The translations under genes and the position numbers were made by a program. From positions 1 through 18,220 of the forward strand of contig JAENWZ010000013.1 in NCBI GenBank assembly GCA_016649795.1: DNA of 18,220 nucleotides, given 5' to 3'. Shown in pieces: positions 8,030-14,734 of this stretch. The stretch's first letter is position 1, and each line of letters starts with the position of its first letter. The DNA is from Proteiniphilum sp. (GTDB lineage Bacteria > Bacteroidota > Bacteroidia > Bacteroidales > Dysgonomonadaceae). Under the pieces are notes generated by a model, which worked only from the letters and a program-made list of their open reading frames with translations, was not told the DNA's origin and did no database searches.

Positions 8030-9496
8030 CTACATATTGTGTTGAGAGGAGAATATTTTTTCAACCTCTTCCTTGTCATCGAAATGATGCTTCACCCCTT
8101 TTATCTCCTGATAATTCTCATGTCCTTTACCTGCGATAAGGATCACATCACCCGGTTGAGCGAGTGCACAAGCTGTTTTAATCGCTTCACGACGGTCGAT
8201 GATGGTGAGGGCCGCACTTTTTTGATCCTCCGTAAGTCCGTCTATCATATCCTGAAGAATATCTTCCGGCTCTTCAAACCGGGGATTATCGGAAGTGAGT
8301 ACTACCTTATCACTGAGCACAACTGCTTCGCGTGCCATGATAGGCCGTTTGGTACTGTCGCGGTTTCCGCCGCACCCCACCACGGTAATGAGACGCCCTC
8401 TTTTGCCGAGCACTTCGTGGATAGCATTCAACACGTTGGTAAGCGCATCGGGTGTGTGCGCGTAGTCCACGACAGCCGTATAATCCTTCGGTGAGCGTAT
8501 GGTCTGAAAACGTCCTGCCACTGGCTTCAGCAATGAAAGCTGACGGAGCACTTCATTCTCCCCGATCCCCAGCAGCATTGCCGTCCCATAAACGGCTAAC
8601 AGGTTATACACATTAAATACACCTACAAACTGAACAACAAGCTCCTTGCCGTTTATTTCGATATTGGTCCCGTCGAAATGTTTCTCAAAAATGCGGGCTT
8701 TAAAATCGGCCATACCCTGAACAGAGTAGCTATGTTTTCTCGCCCTCGTGTTTTGTAGCATCACCAAACCGTTCTTATCATCAATATTGGTCAGTGCGAA
8801 CGCATCATCCGGAAGATGGTCGAAAAAGATTTTTTTCACATTCCGGTAATCCAGCATATTCTTGTGGTAGTCGAGATGATCCTGTGTGAGGTTGGTGAAA
8901 ATGCCTCCCACAAAATGGAGCCCGTACACACGTTGCTGATAGATAGCGTGAGAACTGACCTCCATAAAGGCATATTCGCAACCGGCATCCACCATCTTAC
9001 GCAGATATGAGTTCACTGTGATGGGATCGGGCGTGGTATGTGTGGTGGGATAATGATCGTCGTTCACATAATTTGCCACGGTAGATAATAATCCGGCGGG
9101 ATACCCCAGATTGCGGAACATCCTATATAACAATGTGGCGATGGTCGTCTTACCGTTTGTACCGGTAACACCCACCAGCTTCAGCTGTTGAGAGGGATTC
9201 CCGTACCATTCCGATGCTATCAGGGCCAGTGCCACAGCGCTGTCTTCCACTTGCAGATAGGTGACACGTGAAAAGTATTCCTCAATCATCGGTTTATCAT
9301 AAACGACCACCGCAGCGCCCTTTTCTATTGCTTTTCCAATGTAGGCATGCCCGTCTGTGCAGATCCCTTCAACCGCTATAAAAAGCGATCCCAGCTGAAC
9401 AGTACGCGAATCGGAGGTAACCGAAGTCACCTCTGCCTCCTCGTTACCACGTACGGCAATGAGATTACATTTTTCTATTAATTTTGTCAGCTTCAT
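8030..9496 (-). CDS. murE: UDP-MurNAc-tripeptide synthetase MurE (meso-DAP type)
   Basis: MurE is a cytoplasmic ATP-dependent ligase that adds the third stem-peptide residue to UDP-MurNAc-L-Ala-D-Glu. The 488-residue product shows SDSRTVQLGSLFIAVEG (about 28-44) in the UDP-binding domain, GVTGTNGKTT (109-118) as the ATP loop, the TTPDP segment (154-158), DYAHTPDAL (344-352), and GCGGNRDSTKRPIM (374-387). The specificity motif DNPR is at 403-406, followed by FEEPEDI; DNPR is the established signature of enzymes that use meso-diaminopimelate, so the wall is predicted to be of the DAP type. GKGHENYQ (456-463) is also present. Start ATG 9496, only 5 bp after the ftsI stop, suggesting translational coupling. 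Confidence 0.97.
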   Translation of the reverse strand: MKLTKLIEKCNLIAVRGNEEAEVTSVTSDSRTVQLGSLFIAVEGICTDGHAYIGKAIEKGAAVVVYDKPMIEEYFSRVTYLQVEDSAVALALIASEWYGNPSQQLKLVGVTGTNGKTTIATLLYRMFRNLGYPAGLLSTVANYVNDDHYPTTHTTPDPITVNSYLRKMVDAGCEYAFMEVSSHAIYQQRVYGLHFVGGIFTNLTQDHLDYHKNMLDYRNVKKIFFDHLPDDAFALTNIDDKNGLVMLQNTRARKHSYSVQGMADFKARIFEKHFDGTNIEINGKELVVQFVGVFNVYNLLAVYGTAMLLGIGENEVLRQLSLLKPVAGRFQTIRSPKDYTAVVDYAHTPDALTNVLNAIHEVLGKRGRLITVVGCGGNRDSTKRPIMAREAVVLSDKVVLTSDNPRFEEPEDILQDMIDGLTEDQKSAALTIIDRREAIKTACALAQPGDVILIAGKGHENYQEIKGVKHHFDDKEEVEKIFSSQHNM

Positions 9497-9501
9497 ACCT
9501 G

Positions 9502-11700
9502 TTATCGTAAAGTGATGCTTATTGTTGTTCCCTTCACCAGTCTCTGACCGGGAGAGAAGGATTGCGATACCACCTTCCCTGAACCAGCCAGGTTGACCCT
9601 AAGACCCGATTTTTCAAGCAGATAGAGTGCATCACGGGCACCCATGCCTCGCACATCAGGGATCAACGATCCGGTAACTGCAAGGGCTTGCGGGTGGTAA
9701 GTGACACTATCTTGCTGCATCTTCACCCAATCGGCCGCTTCATCCAGATCCGAGGCTGGAAAATTCAGTGAAGCCAGCAATGTCTGGTTATGTTTCCAGT
9801 TGCCGTTCTTCAGAGGAGGATTTTTCTGCAGCGTGGAATCGATCCTGTAATCATCTACTGTAAGTTGTACCTTCCTCACATAGGTCTGTTCAGCGATATT
9901 CTTGAACACCATACCCGCCATCCCTCCACCCGAAGGAACACCTTTCGGTTTTCTGAGTCCCACGAAAATGGTGTACATCGGTTCTTCGGCAGGGAAATAG
10001 CCGCAGAAAGAGACATAATAACCGCCATAACCCCCACCCGATGCTATCTGTGCCGTACCTGTTTTACCGGCAATAGTAAAATAGTCTGATGCCACCACCT
10101 TGGCGGTCCCCTCTTCCACCACACCCACCAGCATCTCCTGTATCTGTTGCAGTGTAGTCTCCTTGCACATGTTCGGGTTTACGATCTCCGCTTCGGCACT
10201 CTTCACCACTTTACCGTCTTCAACGAACTGCCTGGCAATAAATGGCTTGATCATCTTCCCGCCATTGGCTATACCATTGTAGAACATCAGCATATAGATA
10301 GGCGGTATTTTCAATTCATAACCGAAAGACATCCAAGGAAGTGTTGTCTTCGACCAGTAGTTCGTCTTATCATCGGGAAAACGTATGGAGGATGTCCCTT
10401 CGATGCCCTTAAGCGGCACATCCCACTGAAGCTGCTTTCTCAGTCCTATTCTGTCAATCCCCTCAACAAATTTGGTTGGATTGTCTTCATATCCCTTCAA
10501 AACGATTTTACTCATTACAATGTTGGACGAGATGGACATCCCCTCTGCCACCGTAAGATAACCACGATTCTGACCACGCCGCCAGTAATGGTCTCTCACC
10601 CATCTTTTGTTGTATTGAAAAAGACCGCTGCCTACATGAAACGAATCGGTTGGAGTAACCACTCCATCATCGAGAGCGACCATGGTAGTGACTGTTTTAA
10701 AAGTTGATCCCGGCTCATTCATATAGGAGAATGCGTTGGGATTACCTTCGGCATACTCCCCGTTACTCATACGGTCTAAGTTCACAATACCCTTAATCTC
10801 TCCGCTTTTCACCTCCATGATAATTGCCGTGCCTGACTCTGCTTCTGTCTCAGTCAGCTTATCCCGGAGCGAACGTTCTGCAATATCCTGAATACCGGCA
10901 TCGATGGTGGTAATGATATCCCACCCCTCTTCGGCCGGTTTTTCCACCACATCCATCCATTTACCCTGTATCTTCTGACGAAATTTCACTCCCGGCACTC
11001 CCCGGAGCAGTGAGTCGTATTTCAGTTCAAGCCCGCTGGCTCCTCCTTTATCAAGGTCTTTGTATACATTCCCAACGGTACGTGTTGCGAGGTTACCGAA
11101 AGGTTTTTTGCGTGCATTACGCTCTTCTGCAATCAGTCCGCTGCGGTTGGATCGCTGGTCCCAGAACGGATATGTCCGAATCTCTTTCAGATCGACGTAG
11201 GAGATATCACCACCTATTATCTTCACATATCTGGAACGTATGGGCACTCTCTTTTCAACTCCTTTCGCCTTGTTTTCCTCTATCTGCCGCTCCTCTTTTT
11301 CACGCATCTTCCAGCCACTCATAATCACGTTCTTGTATTGAGCAGCTGTTCTGTCGGGGAATTTTCTCGATAGCTCCATGGAGAGGTCTCCCACATATTT
11401 CGTCAGTGTATCTTTCTGCATCCCATCCGCCCAGAAGTCCATATAAATACTATAGAGAGGCTCCGTGGTTGCAAGCAGTTTTCCGTCGTAAGTGTAAATA
11501 TTACCCCGTTTGGGCAAGATCACACGATCTCTGATCACCGTCTCCTTTTCACCTACTTCACGCCACTTTTTTCCTTCAGATGTGAACACTACCTTACCGG
11601 CCGAAAAAATGATCATCACAGCAAACAGCATTAAGAGGAAGACGATAAGCCCATATCTCCCTAAAATACCTTTTTTGTCTTTCCTGTTATGCTCTTTCAT
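9502..11700 (-). CDS. ftsI: Division transpeptidase FtsI/PBP3 with C-terminal PASTA domain
   Basis: This is a class B penicillin-binding protein that cross-links septal peptidoglycan in the periplasm, partnered with FtsW. The 732-residue product has a basic cytoplasmic tail, one membrane helix (about 15-36), a PBP dimerisation domain that includes LPKRGNIYTYDGKLLATT (about 62-79), and a transpeptidase domain. The active-site motifs are complete: SxxK as EPGSTFKTVT (Ser332, Lys335), SxN as SSN (391-393) and KTGT (546-549); TLPWMSFGYELKIPP (453-467) is also present. One PASTA domain (about 676-732, with IPDVRGMGARDALYLLEKSG) ends the protein. PASTA is absent from E. coli FtsI, but I recall single PASTA domains in Bacteroidetes homologues. 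A charged, Lys/Glu-rich insertion lies around 131-152. Start ATG 11700, 21 bp after ftsL. Confidence 0.96.
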   Translation of the reverse strand: MKEHNRKDKKGILGRYGLIVFLLMLFAVMIIFSAGKVVFTSEGKKWREVGEKETVIRDRVILPKRGNIYTYDGKLLATTEPLYSIYMDFWADGMQKDTLTKYVGDLSMELSRKFPDRTAAQYKNVIMSGWKMREKEERQIEENKAKGVEKRVPIRSRYVKIIGGDISYVDLKEIRTYPFWDQRSNRSGLIAEERNARKKPFGNLATRTVGNVYKDLDKGGASGLELKYDSLLRGVPGVKFRQKIQGKWMDVVEKPAEEGWDIITTIDAGIQDIAERSLRDKLTETEAESGTAIIMEVKSGEIKGIVNLDRMSNGEYAEGNPNAFSYMNEPGSTFKTVTTMVALDDGVVTPTDSFHVGSGLFQYNKRWVRDHYWRRGQNRGYLTVAEGMSISSNIVMSKIVLKGYEDNPTKFVEGIDRIGLRKQLQWDVPLKGIEGTSSIRFPDDKTNYWSKTTLPWMSFGYELKIPPIYMLMFYNGIANGGKMIKPFIARQFVEDGKVVKSAEAEIVNPNMCKETTLQQIQEMLVGVVEEGTAKVVASDYFTIAGKTGTAQIASGGGYGGYYVSFCGYFPAEEPMYTIFVGLRKPKGVPSGGGMAGMVFKNIAEQTYVRKVQLTVDDYRIDSTLQKNPPLKNGNWKHNQTLLASLNFPASDLDEAADWVKMQQDSVTYHPQALAVTGSLIPDVRGMGARDALYLLEKSGLRVNLAGSGKVVSQSFSPGQRLVKGTTISITLR

Positions 11701-11721
11701 TGTCTTTTAAATCCGATAAGA

Positions 11722-12054
11722 CTATTTATCAATATAATAAACCGGTTCATTCGTCACCTCCAGCTCCAGCCCGGCCTCCGCCACGCGGCGCTCAACCTCT
11801 CCCTGTCTGCTGGCTTCGGTAAGCCTTGAAGAGATAGTCAGTGACTCATATCTCGCATCTTTCAGCACCCTCTCAAGGCGCTCAATCTCCGACATTCTTT
11901 GCAGCACCGTATAGCGGTGACTGATGAACAAAAACATAATAAGCACGACAACAAGAATAAATCTCATGTTCCGGAGGAAGAAATTCTCGGTGAGAACACT
12001 TCCTCCAAAAACATGGACAAACGATTTGCGTATGTTATCGAACTTAAGTTTCAT
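11722..12054 (-). CDS. ftsL: FtsL-like cell division protein
   Basis: This is a small bitopic membrane protein of 110 residues. A cytoplasmic N-terminal part (about 1-29) is followed by one membrane helix (about 31-45, RFILVVVLIMFLFIS) and a periplasmic region (about 46-90) rich in Glu, Arg and Leu with heptad-like spacing (LQRMSEIERLERVLKDAR), expected to form a coiled coil. This matches the architecture of FtsL, which pairs with FtsB-type proteins and FtsQ and activates FtsW/FtsI. Sequence conservation in FtsL is low, so the call rests on topology, length and position between rsmH and ftsI. The region upstream of the start carries a 7-bp tandem repeat. Start ATG 12054 is the first in frame. 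Confidence 0.88.
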   Translation of the reverse strand: MKLKFDNIRKSFVHVFGGSVLTENFFLRNMRFILVVVLIMFLFISHRYTVLQRMSEIERLERVLKDARYESLTISSRLTEASRQGEVERRVAEAGLELEVTNEPVYYIDK

Positions 12055-12060
12055 TTGATT

Positions 12061-12137
12061 ATCAGTTGTCAGTTGTCAGCGATCAGTTATCAGCTTTCAG
12101 CAGTCAGCAGTCAGCAGTCAGCGATCAGCGATCAGCT
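12061..12137. repeat. Eleven-unit 7-bp tandem repeat in the rsmH-ftsL gap
   Basis: Eleven consecutive 7-bp units fill 77 bp with no breaks. On the plus strand they read ATCAGTT, GTCAGTT, GTCAGCG, ATCAGTT, ATCAGCT, TTCAGCA, GTCAGCA (twice), GTCAGCG, ATCAGCG and ATCAGCT. TCAG is invariant at unit positions 2-5, while positions 1, 6 and 7 vary. An A/T-rich run (12138-12154, TTTAATTTTTAATTTTT) follows immediately and reaches the rsmH stop. The tract lies between rsmH and ftsL and is transcribed as part of the dcw mRNA. Seven is not a multiple of three, and the tract is non-coding. Similar short tandem repeats are, to my memory, scattered through other bacterial genomes, but I cannot check whether this family recurs in this one. 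Confidence 0.93.
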
Positions 12138-12154
12138 TTTAATTTTTAATTTTT

Positions 12155-13096
12155 TCACCTCTTCTCCGCTATGCGCAGCTTGGCACTTCGTGAACGCGGA
12201 TTTTGAAGCTGCTCCTCTTCTGTGGGGACAATCACTTTCCTGTTGATCAGTCCGAACGGGGTCTCTATGTTTCCATAAAAATCCTTGATCAGCGTCCCTT
12301 CAAAATTACCTGTCCTGAAGAAGTTCTTCACCAAACGGTCTTCCAACGAATGATAAGATATCACGCTCATCCGCCCTCCGGGTTTGAGCACCTGCAAAGC
12401 CTGAGTGAGCATCTCCGTCAACGCATCCATCTCGCCATTCACCTCAATACGAAGAGCCTGGAATGCCTGCGCCAATATTTTTTTCTCCCTGTCTCTGTAA
12501 GCGAACGGCTCCAGAATGGACAGCAGATCCTTTGTCTCCTCTATCTTTCTTGAAGCTCTGTATGCTACAACCGACGATGCAATCTTACGTGCATTTCTCA
12601 GTTCTCCGTATTTGAAAAAGATATCAGATAGTTTCTCTTCGGAATATTCATTGAGGATATCAGAGGCTCTTTTGTGCGCGTAGCGGTTCATGCGCATATC
12701 TAACTCACCCTCAAAACGGAACGAAAAACCACGTGCTGAATCATCAAAATGGTGTGATGAAACTCCCAGGTCGGCTAGAACGCCATCTACCTGCACTATA
12801 TCGTGATAACGAAGGAAATTTTTCAGAAACCGGAAATTGGCTTGTACAAAGATGAACCGTTTGTCAGAAAACGCATTTTTTACCGCATCTTCATCCTGAT
12901 CGAAAACGATCAGACGGCCCTCCTCCCCTAACCTCTTCAGTATCTCCCGGGAATGACCCCCGCCGCCAAAGGTGACATCAACATACACTCCGGAGGGAGA
13001 GATAGCCAGTCCGTCAATACTTTCACTAAGCAATGCCGGTGTGTGATATGCTGCCATCTGCCTGTTGTCTGAAATCATCTCAGAGATGTTATTCAT
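12155..13096 (-). CDS. rsmH: 16S rRNA (cytosine1402-N4)-methyltransferase RsmH (MraW)
   Basis: RsmH is a cytoplasmic SAM-dependent enzyme that methylates N4 of C1402 in 16S rRNA and is the usual second gene of dcw clusters. From ATG 13096 it has 313 residues. Motifs: AAYHTPALLSESIDGL near the N terminus, the SAM-binding VDVTFGGGGHS (about 39-49), FDQD (65-68), LADLGVSSHHFD (109-120 region), ARGFSFR, LDMRMN, and SVISYHSLEDRLVKNFF toward the C terminus. The frame extends upstream to a TTG at 13168 that overlaps the mraZ stop. That start is less likely, because family members usually begin shortly before YHxPxLL. ATG 13078 (307 residues) and ATG 13057 (300 residues) are also possible; 13096 was chosen because a GGGAGAAG stretch lies about 13 bp upstream. 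The start is therefore uncertain by up to 13 residues; the function is not. Confidence 0.95.
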   Translation of the reverse strand: MNNISEMISDNRQMAAYHTPALLSESIDGLAISPSGVYVDVTFGGGGHSREILKRLGEEGRLIVFDQDEDAVKNAFSDKRFIFVQANFRFLKNFLRYHDIVQVDGVLADLGVSSHHFDDSARGFSFRFEGELDMRMNRYAHKRASDILNEYSEEKLSDIFFKYGELRNARKIASSVVAYRASRKIEETKDLLSILEPFAYRDREKKILAQAFQALRIEVNGEMDALTEMLTQALQVLKPGGRMSVISYHSLEDRLVKNFFRTGNFEGTLIKDFYGNIETPFGLINRKVIVPTEEEQLQNPRSRSAKLRIAEKR

Positions 13097-13164
13097 TAAT
13101 AAATACGCTTCTCCCGCTGTCTCGTCTATCGATAAAGGAAGAGGTTCACTTGAGTTAGTTGTTT

Positions 13165-13611
13165 TCAACGCTCCATTAACTGCTGTAATTTCGAAGAAAA
13201 ATCATCGGGATCTACCAACGGTTTTTCCAGTTTTTCTTTTGCCCAAACCTCGATGGTTTCATCCACTCCAAGGAAACGGACATCTGCATCAATGGAAACC
13301 ATCTGAAGGTATCGCTTCGGTATAAGCACCCTTCCGCTCGCGTCCATCTCAAGCCTTTCGGCATCAAGCACGAACTGACGGAAAATCTGCTGTTGTTCCC
13401 TATTCCACTTATTCAGCCTGCTTCGAAGTATTTCGATCTCTTTCTCCCATACACTTCCGGGATAGAGCACAAGACAATCCTGAAAAATATCTTTCCGAAG
13501 CACAAGGAATTCTTCGCCCTCACCCTGTAAGCGCTTGCGAAAAATGGCCGGCACAAAAATTCTACCTTTTGTATCAGCTTTGGCTTCCATATTTCCCAGA
13601 AACTGTATCAT
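13165..13611 (-). CDS. mraZ: Transcriptional regulator MraZ
   Basis: MraZ is an AbrB-fold, ring-forming DNA-binding protein that in other bacteria represses its own dcw promoter. From ATG 13611 it has 148 residues, the normal size. The two tandem MraZ repeats are visible by their DxxGR motifs: DTKGRIFVPAIFRKRL (from Asp13) and DASGRVLIPKRYLQ (from Asp90). The frame runs upstream to an ATG at 13722, but those 37 extra codons cross the promoter and operator candidates and have no family counterpart; MIQFLGNMEAKADTKGR is the usual MraZ beginning. It is the first gene of the dcw operon; its TGA stop overlaps a possible TTG start of rsmH. Three GTG-containing repeats 54-83 bp upstream are a likely binding site for this protein. 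Confidence 0.96.
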   Translation of the reverse strand: MIQFLGNMEAKADTKGRIFVPAIFRKRLQGEGEEFLVLRKDIFQDCLVLYPGSVWEKEIEILRSRLNKWNREQQQIFRQFVLDAERLEMDASGRVLIPKRYLQMVSIDADVRFLGVDETIEVWAKEKLEKPLVDPDDFSSKLQQLMER

Positions 13612-13658
13612 TTCTACATCAAATTCAGCTAAATAGAGATTTATATGCTGTAAAAGTA

Positions 13659-13666
13659 CAAAATTA
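13659..13666 (-). promoter_or_regulatory. Candidate -7 promoter element for mraZ and the dcw operon
   Basis: Read on the minus strand the site is TAATTTTG, an exact match to the Bacteroidetes primary-sigma -7 consensus TAnnTTTG. A transcript would start a few bases downstream, giving a leader of about 40 nt before ATG 13611. The -33 region is poor: only TGTG occurs near the expected spacing, instead of TTTG. The overlap with the third MraZ-type repeat supports a regulatory role. This motif alone is expected by chance several times in a window of this size, so position and the operator matter. Confidence 0.6.
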
Positions 13667-13694
13667 TCCACTTTCCCCCACATTTCCACACTAA
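13665..13694 (-). promoter_or_regulatory. Candidate MraZ operator: three direct repeats at 10-bp spacing
   Basis: On the minus strand three adjacent 10-mers read TTAGTGTGGA, AATGTGGGGG and AAAGTGGATA. Each has the form (A/T)(A/T)(A/T)GTG(T/G) plus three variable bases. This agrees with MraZ boxes reported in other bacteria: AAAGTG(T/G) with 3-bp spacers in mycoplasmas, and TGGGA with 5-bp spacers in E. coli, both with a 10-bp period. The repeats lie directly upstream of mraZ, and the last overlaps the -7 element, which suits autorepression. Binding by this MraZ is inferred. Confidence 0.7.
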
Positions 13695-13847
13695 AATTTG
13701 CAAAAAAGTTATCAACAAGCATGCGAAAGATCTTATATTGCTGTTTTCCTGCTTTTTATAAGTTTCTCCTAGGTGGGGAGATTCTTCACTCTTTGACTAA
13801 AAAAAAGAAAATTAAACCGCATTACTTATTGAGTTGACATATTTTCG

Positions 13848-13855
13848 TACATTTG
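13848..13855 (+). promoter_or_regulatory. Candidate -7 promoter element for the acyltransferase pair
   Basis: TACATTTG matches TAnnTTTG exactly and lies 28 bp before the preferred start ATG 13884, so a transcript would have a leader of only about 20-25 nt. No TTG sits at the ideal 19-bp spacing; the nearest are at 13829-13831 (16 bp away) and 13834-13836 (11 bp away). Together with the mraZ promoter it makes the 272-bp gap a divergent promoter region. The remaining bases of that gap (about 13,700-13,840) show no terminator or other feature I can name. Confidence 0.55.
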
Positions 13856-13883
13856 CATCAAAATAGATGTGGAGAAAGATGCA

Positions 13884-14708
13884 ATGAACCAAAACAATGC
13901 ATTTAGAATTAATATTGATAAGATACTAAAGGACAAAGTCTCAAAACATTATAATAAAATCCCGAGGTTTCTTATTAACTATCTCAAGCGGACTGTTCAC
14001 CAGGAGGACATCAACGGCATTCTTGAACGGAATCATGATGTTGAAGGGGTGGAGTTTATGCAAGCACTGGTCGAGAATGAGTTCAACCTGCACCTTCAAC
14101 TGGAGGGGGAGGAGAATATTCCCGAAACGGGGCAGTTTGTCTTTGCGTCCAATCACCCGCTGGGCGGACTGGATGGCATCTGTCTTTCCTCCGTGTTGGG
14201 AAGAAAGTATAACGGTAAGATTAAATATTTTGTCAACGACATCCTATATTATATTGACCCGTTAAAACCAATCTTCATCCCTATCAACAAATACGGAGCG
14301 CAGGCCAAAGAGTCGGCAAAAGCGATGAATGAGGCATACGCTTCCGACAACCAGATCATCACATTTCCCGCTGGCTTATGTTCCCGAAAACTGAATAGAG
14401 AGATAAAAGATCTGGAATGGATGAAGAGTTTTATTATCAAGTCGGTAGAATTCAGGAGAGACGTCATCCCAGTACATTTTGCAGGCAGGAACTCCAACTT
14501 CTTTTACAATTTTGCCAATATCCGTAAAGCGACCGGCTTCAAATTCAATATCGAACTGATCTATCTGCCGGATGAGATGTATAAAAACAGCAACCAAACC
14601 TTCACTATCACCTTTGGCAAACCCATACCCTGGCAAACGTTCGACAAAGCAAAAACAGCGACAGAGTGGGCTCAGTATGTGAAAGAAGTGGTCTACTCCC
14701 TGAAGTGA
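13884..14708 (+). CDS. PlsC/OlsA-like O-acyltransferase, probably for amino-acid lipids (GlsA-like)
   Basis: This is a 274-residue member of the lysophospholipid acyltransferase (PlsC-like) family. The conserved block SNHPLGGLDG (about 89-98) replaces the classical HX4D with H-X5-D, as I recall for OlsA-related proteins. The second block is FPAGLCSRK (161-169), matching the FPEG motif. No membrane helix is obvious, so it probably acts at the inner face of the membrane. The next gene encodes an OlsB-like N-acyltransferase. The pair is expected to make an acyloxyacyl amino-acid lipid, as do Bacteroides GlsB/GlsA (glycine lipid) and OlsB/OlsA (ornithine lipid). This enzyme would esterify the 3-hydroxyl of the lyso-lipid. 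ATG 13884 is preferred over GTG 13869 because GGAGAAAG precedes it. The exact amino-acid head group cannot be read from the sequence. Confidence 0.82.
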   Translation: MNQNNAFRINIDKILKDKVSKHYNKIPRFLINYLKRTVHQEDINGILERNHDVEGVEFMQALVENEFNLHLQLEGEENIPETGQFVFASNHPLGGLDGICLSSVLGRKYNGKIKYFVNDILYYIDPLKPIFIPINKYGAQAKESAKAMNEAYASDNQIITFPAGLCSRKLNREIKDLEWMKSFIIKSVEFRRDVIPVHFAGRNSNFFYNFANIRKATGFKFNIELIYLPDEMYKNSNQTFTITFGKPIPWQTFDKAKTATEWAQYVKEVVYSLK

Positions 14709-14734
14709 CGTAAATCTTTAACGAAACAAAAAGT

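Noticed and set aside
474..12054. Many plus-strand ORFs of 60-190 codons opposite the dcw genes
   Set aside because: All lie antisense to firmly identified genes, lack family motifs and have low-complexity or unlikely composition.
12061..12137. CRISPR array
   Set aside because: The units are 7 bp and directly adjacent, with no spacers and no cas genes nearby.
13097..13168. Upstream TTG start for RsmH overlapping the mraZ stop
   Set aside because: It adds 24 residues with no family counterpart, and several in-frame ATGs lie closer to the conserved YHTPALL start.
13612..13722. N-terminal extension of MraZ to ATG 13722
   Set aside because: The extra codons cross the promoter and operator candidates, and MraZ proteins begin at MIQFLGN-type sequence, which fits ATG 13611.
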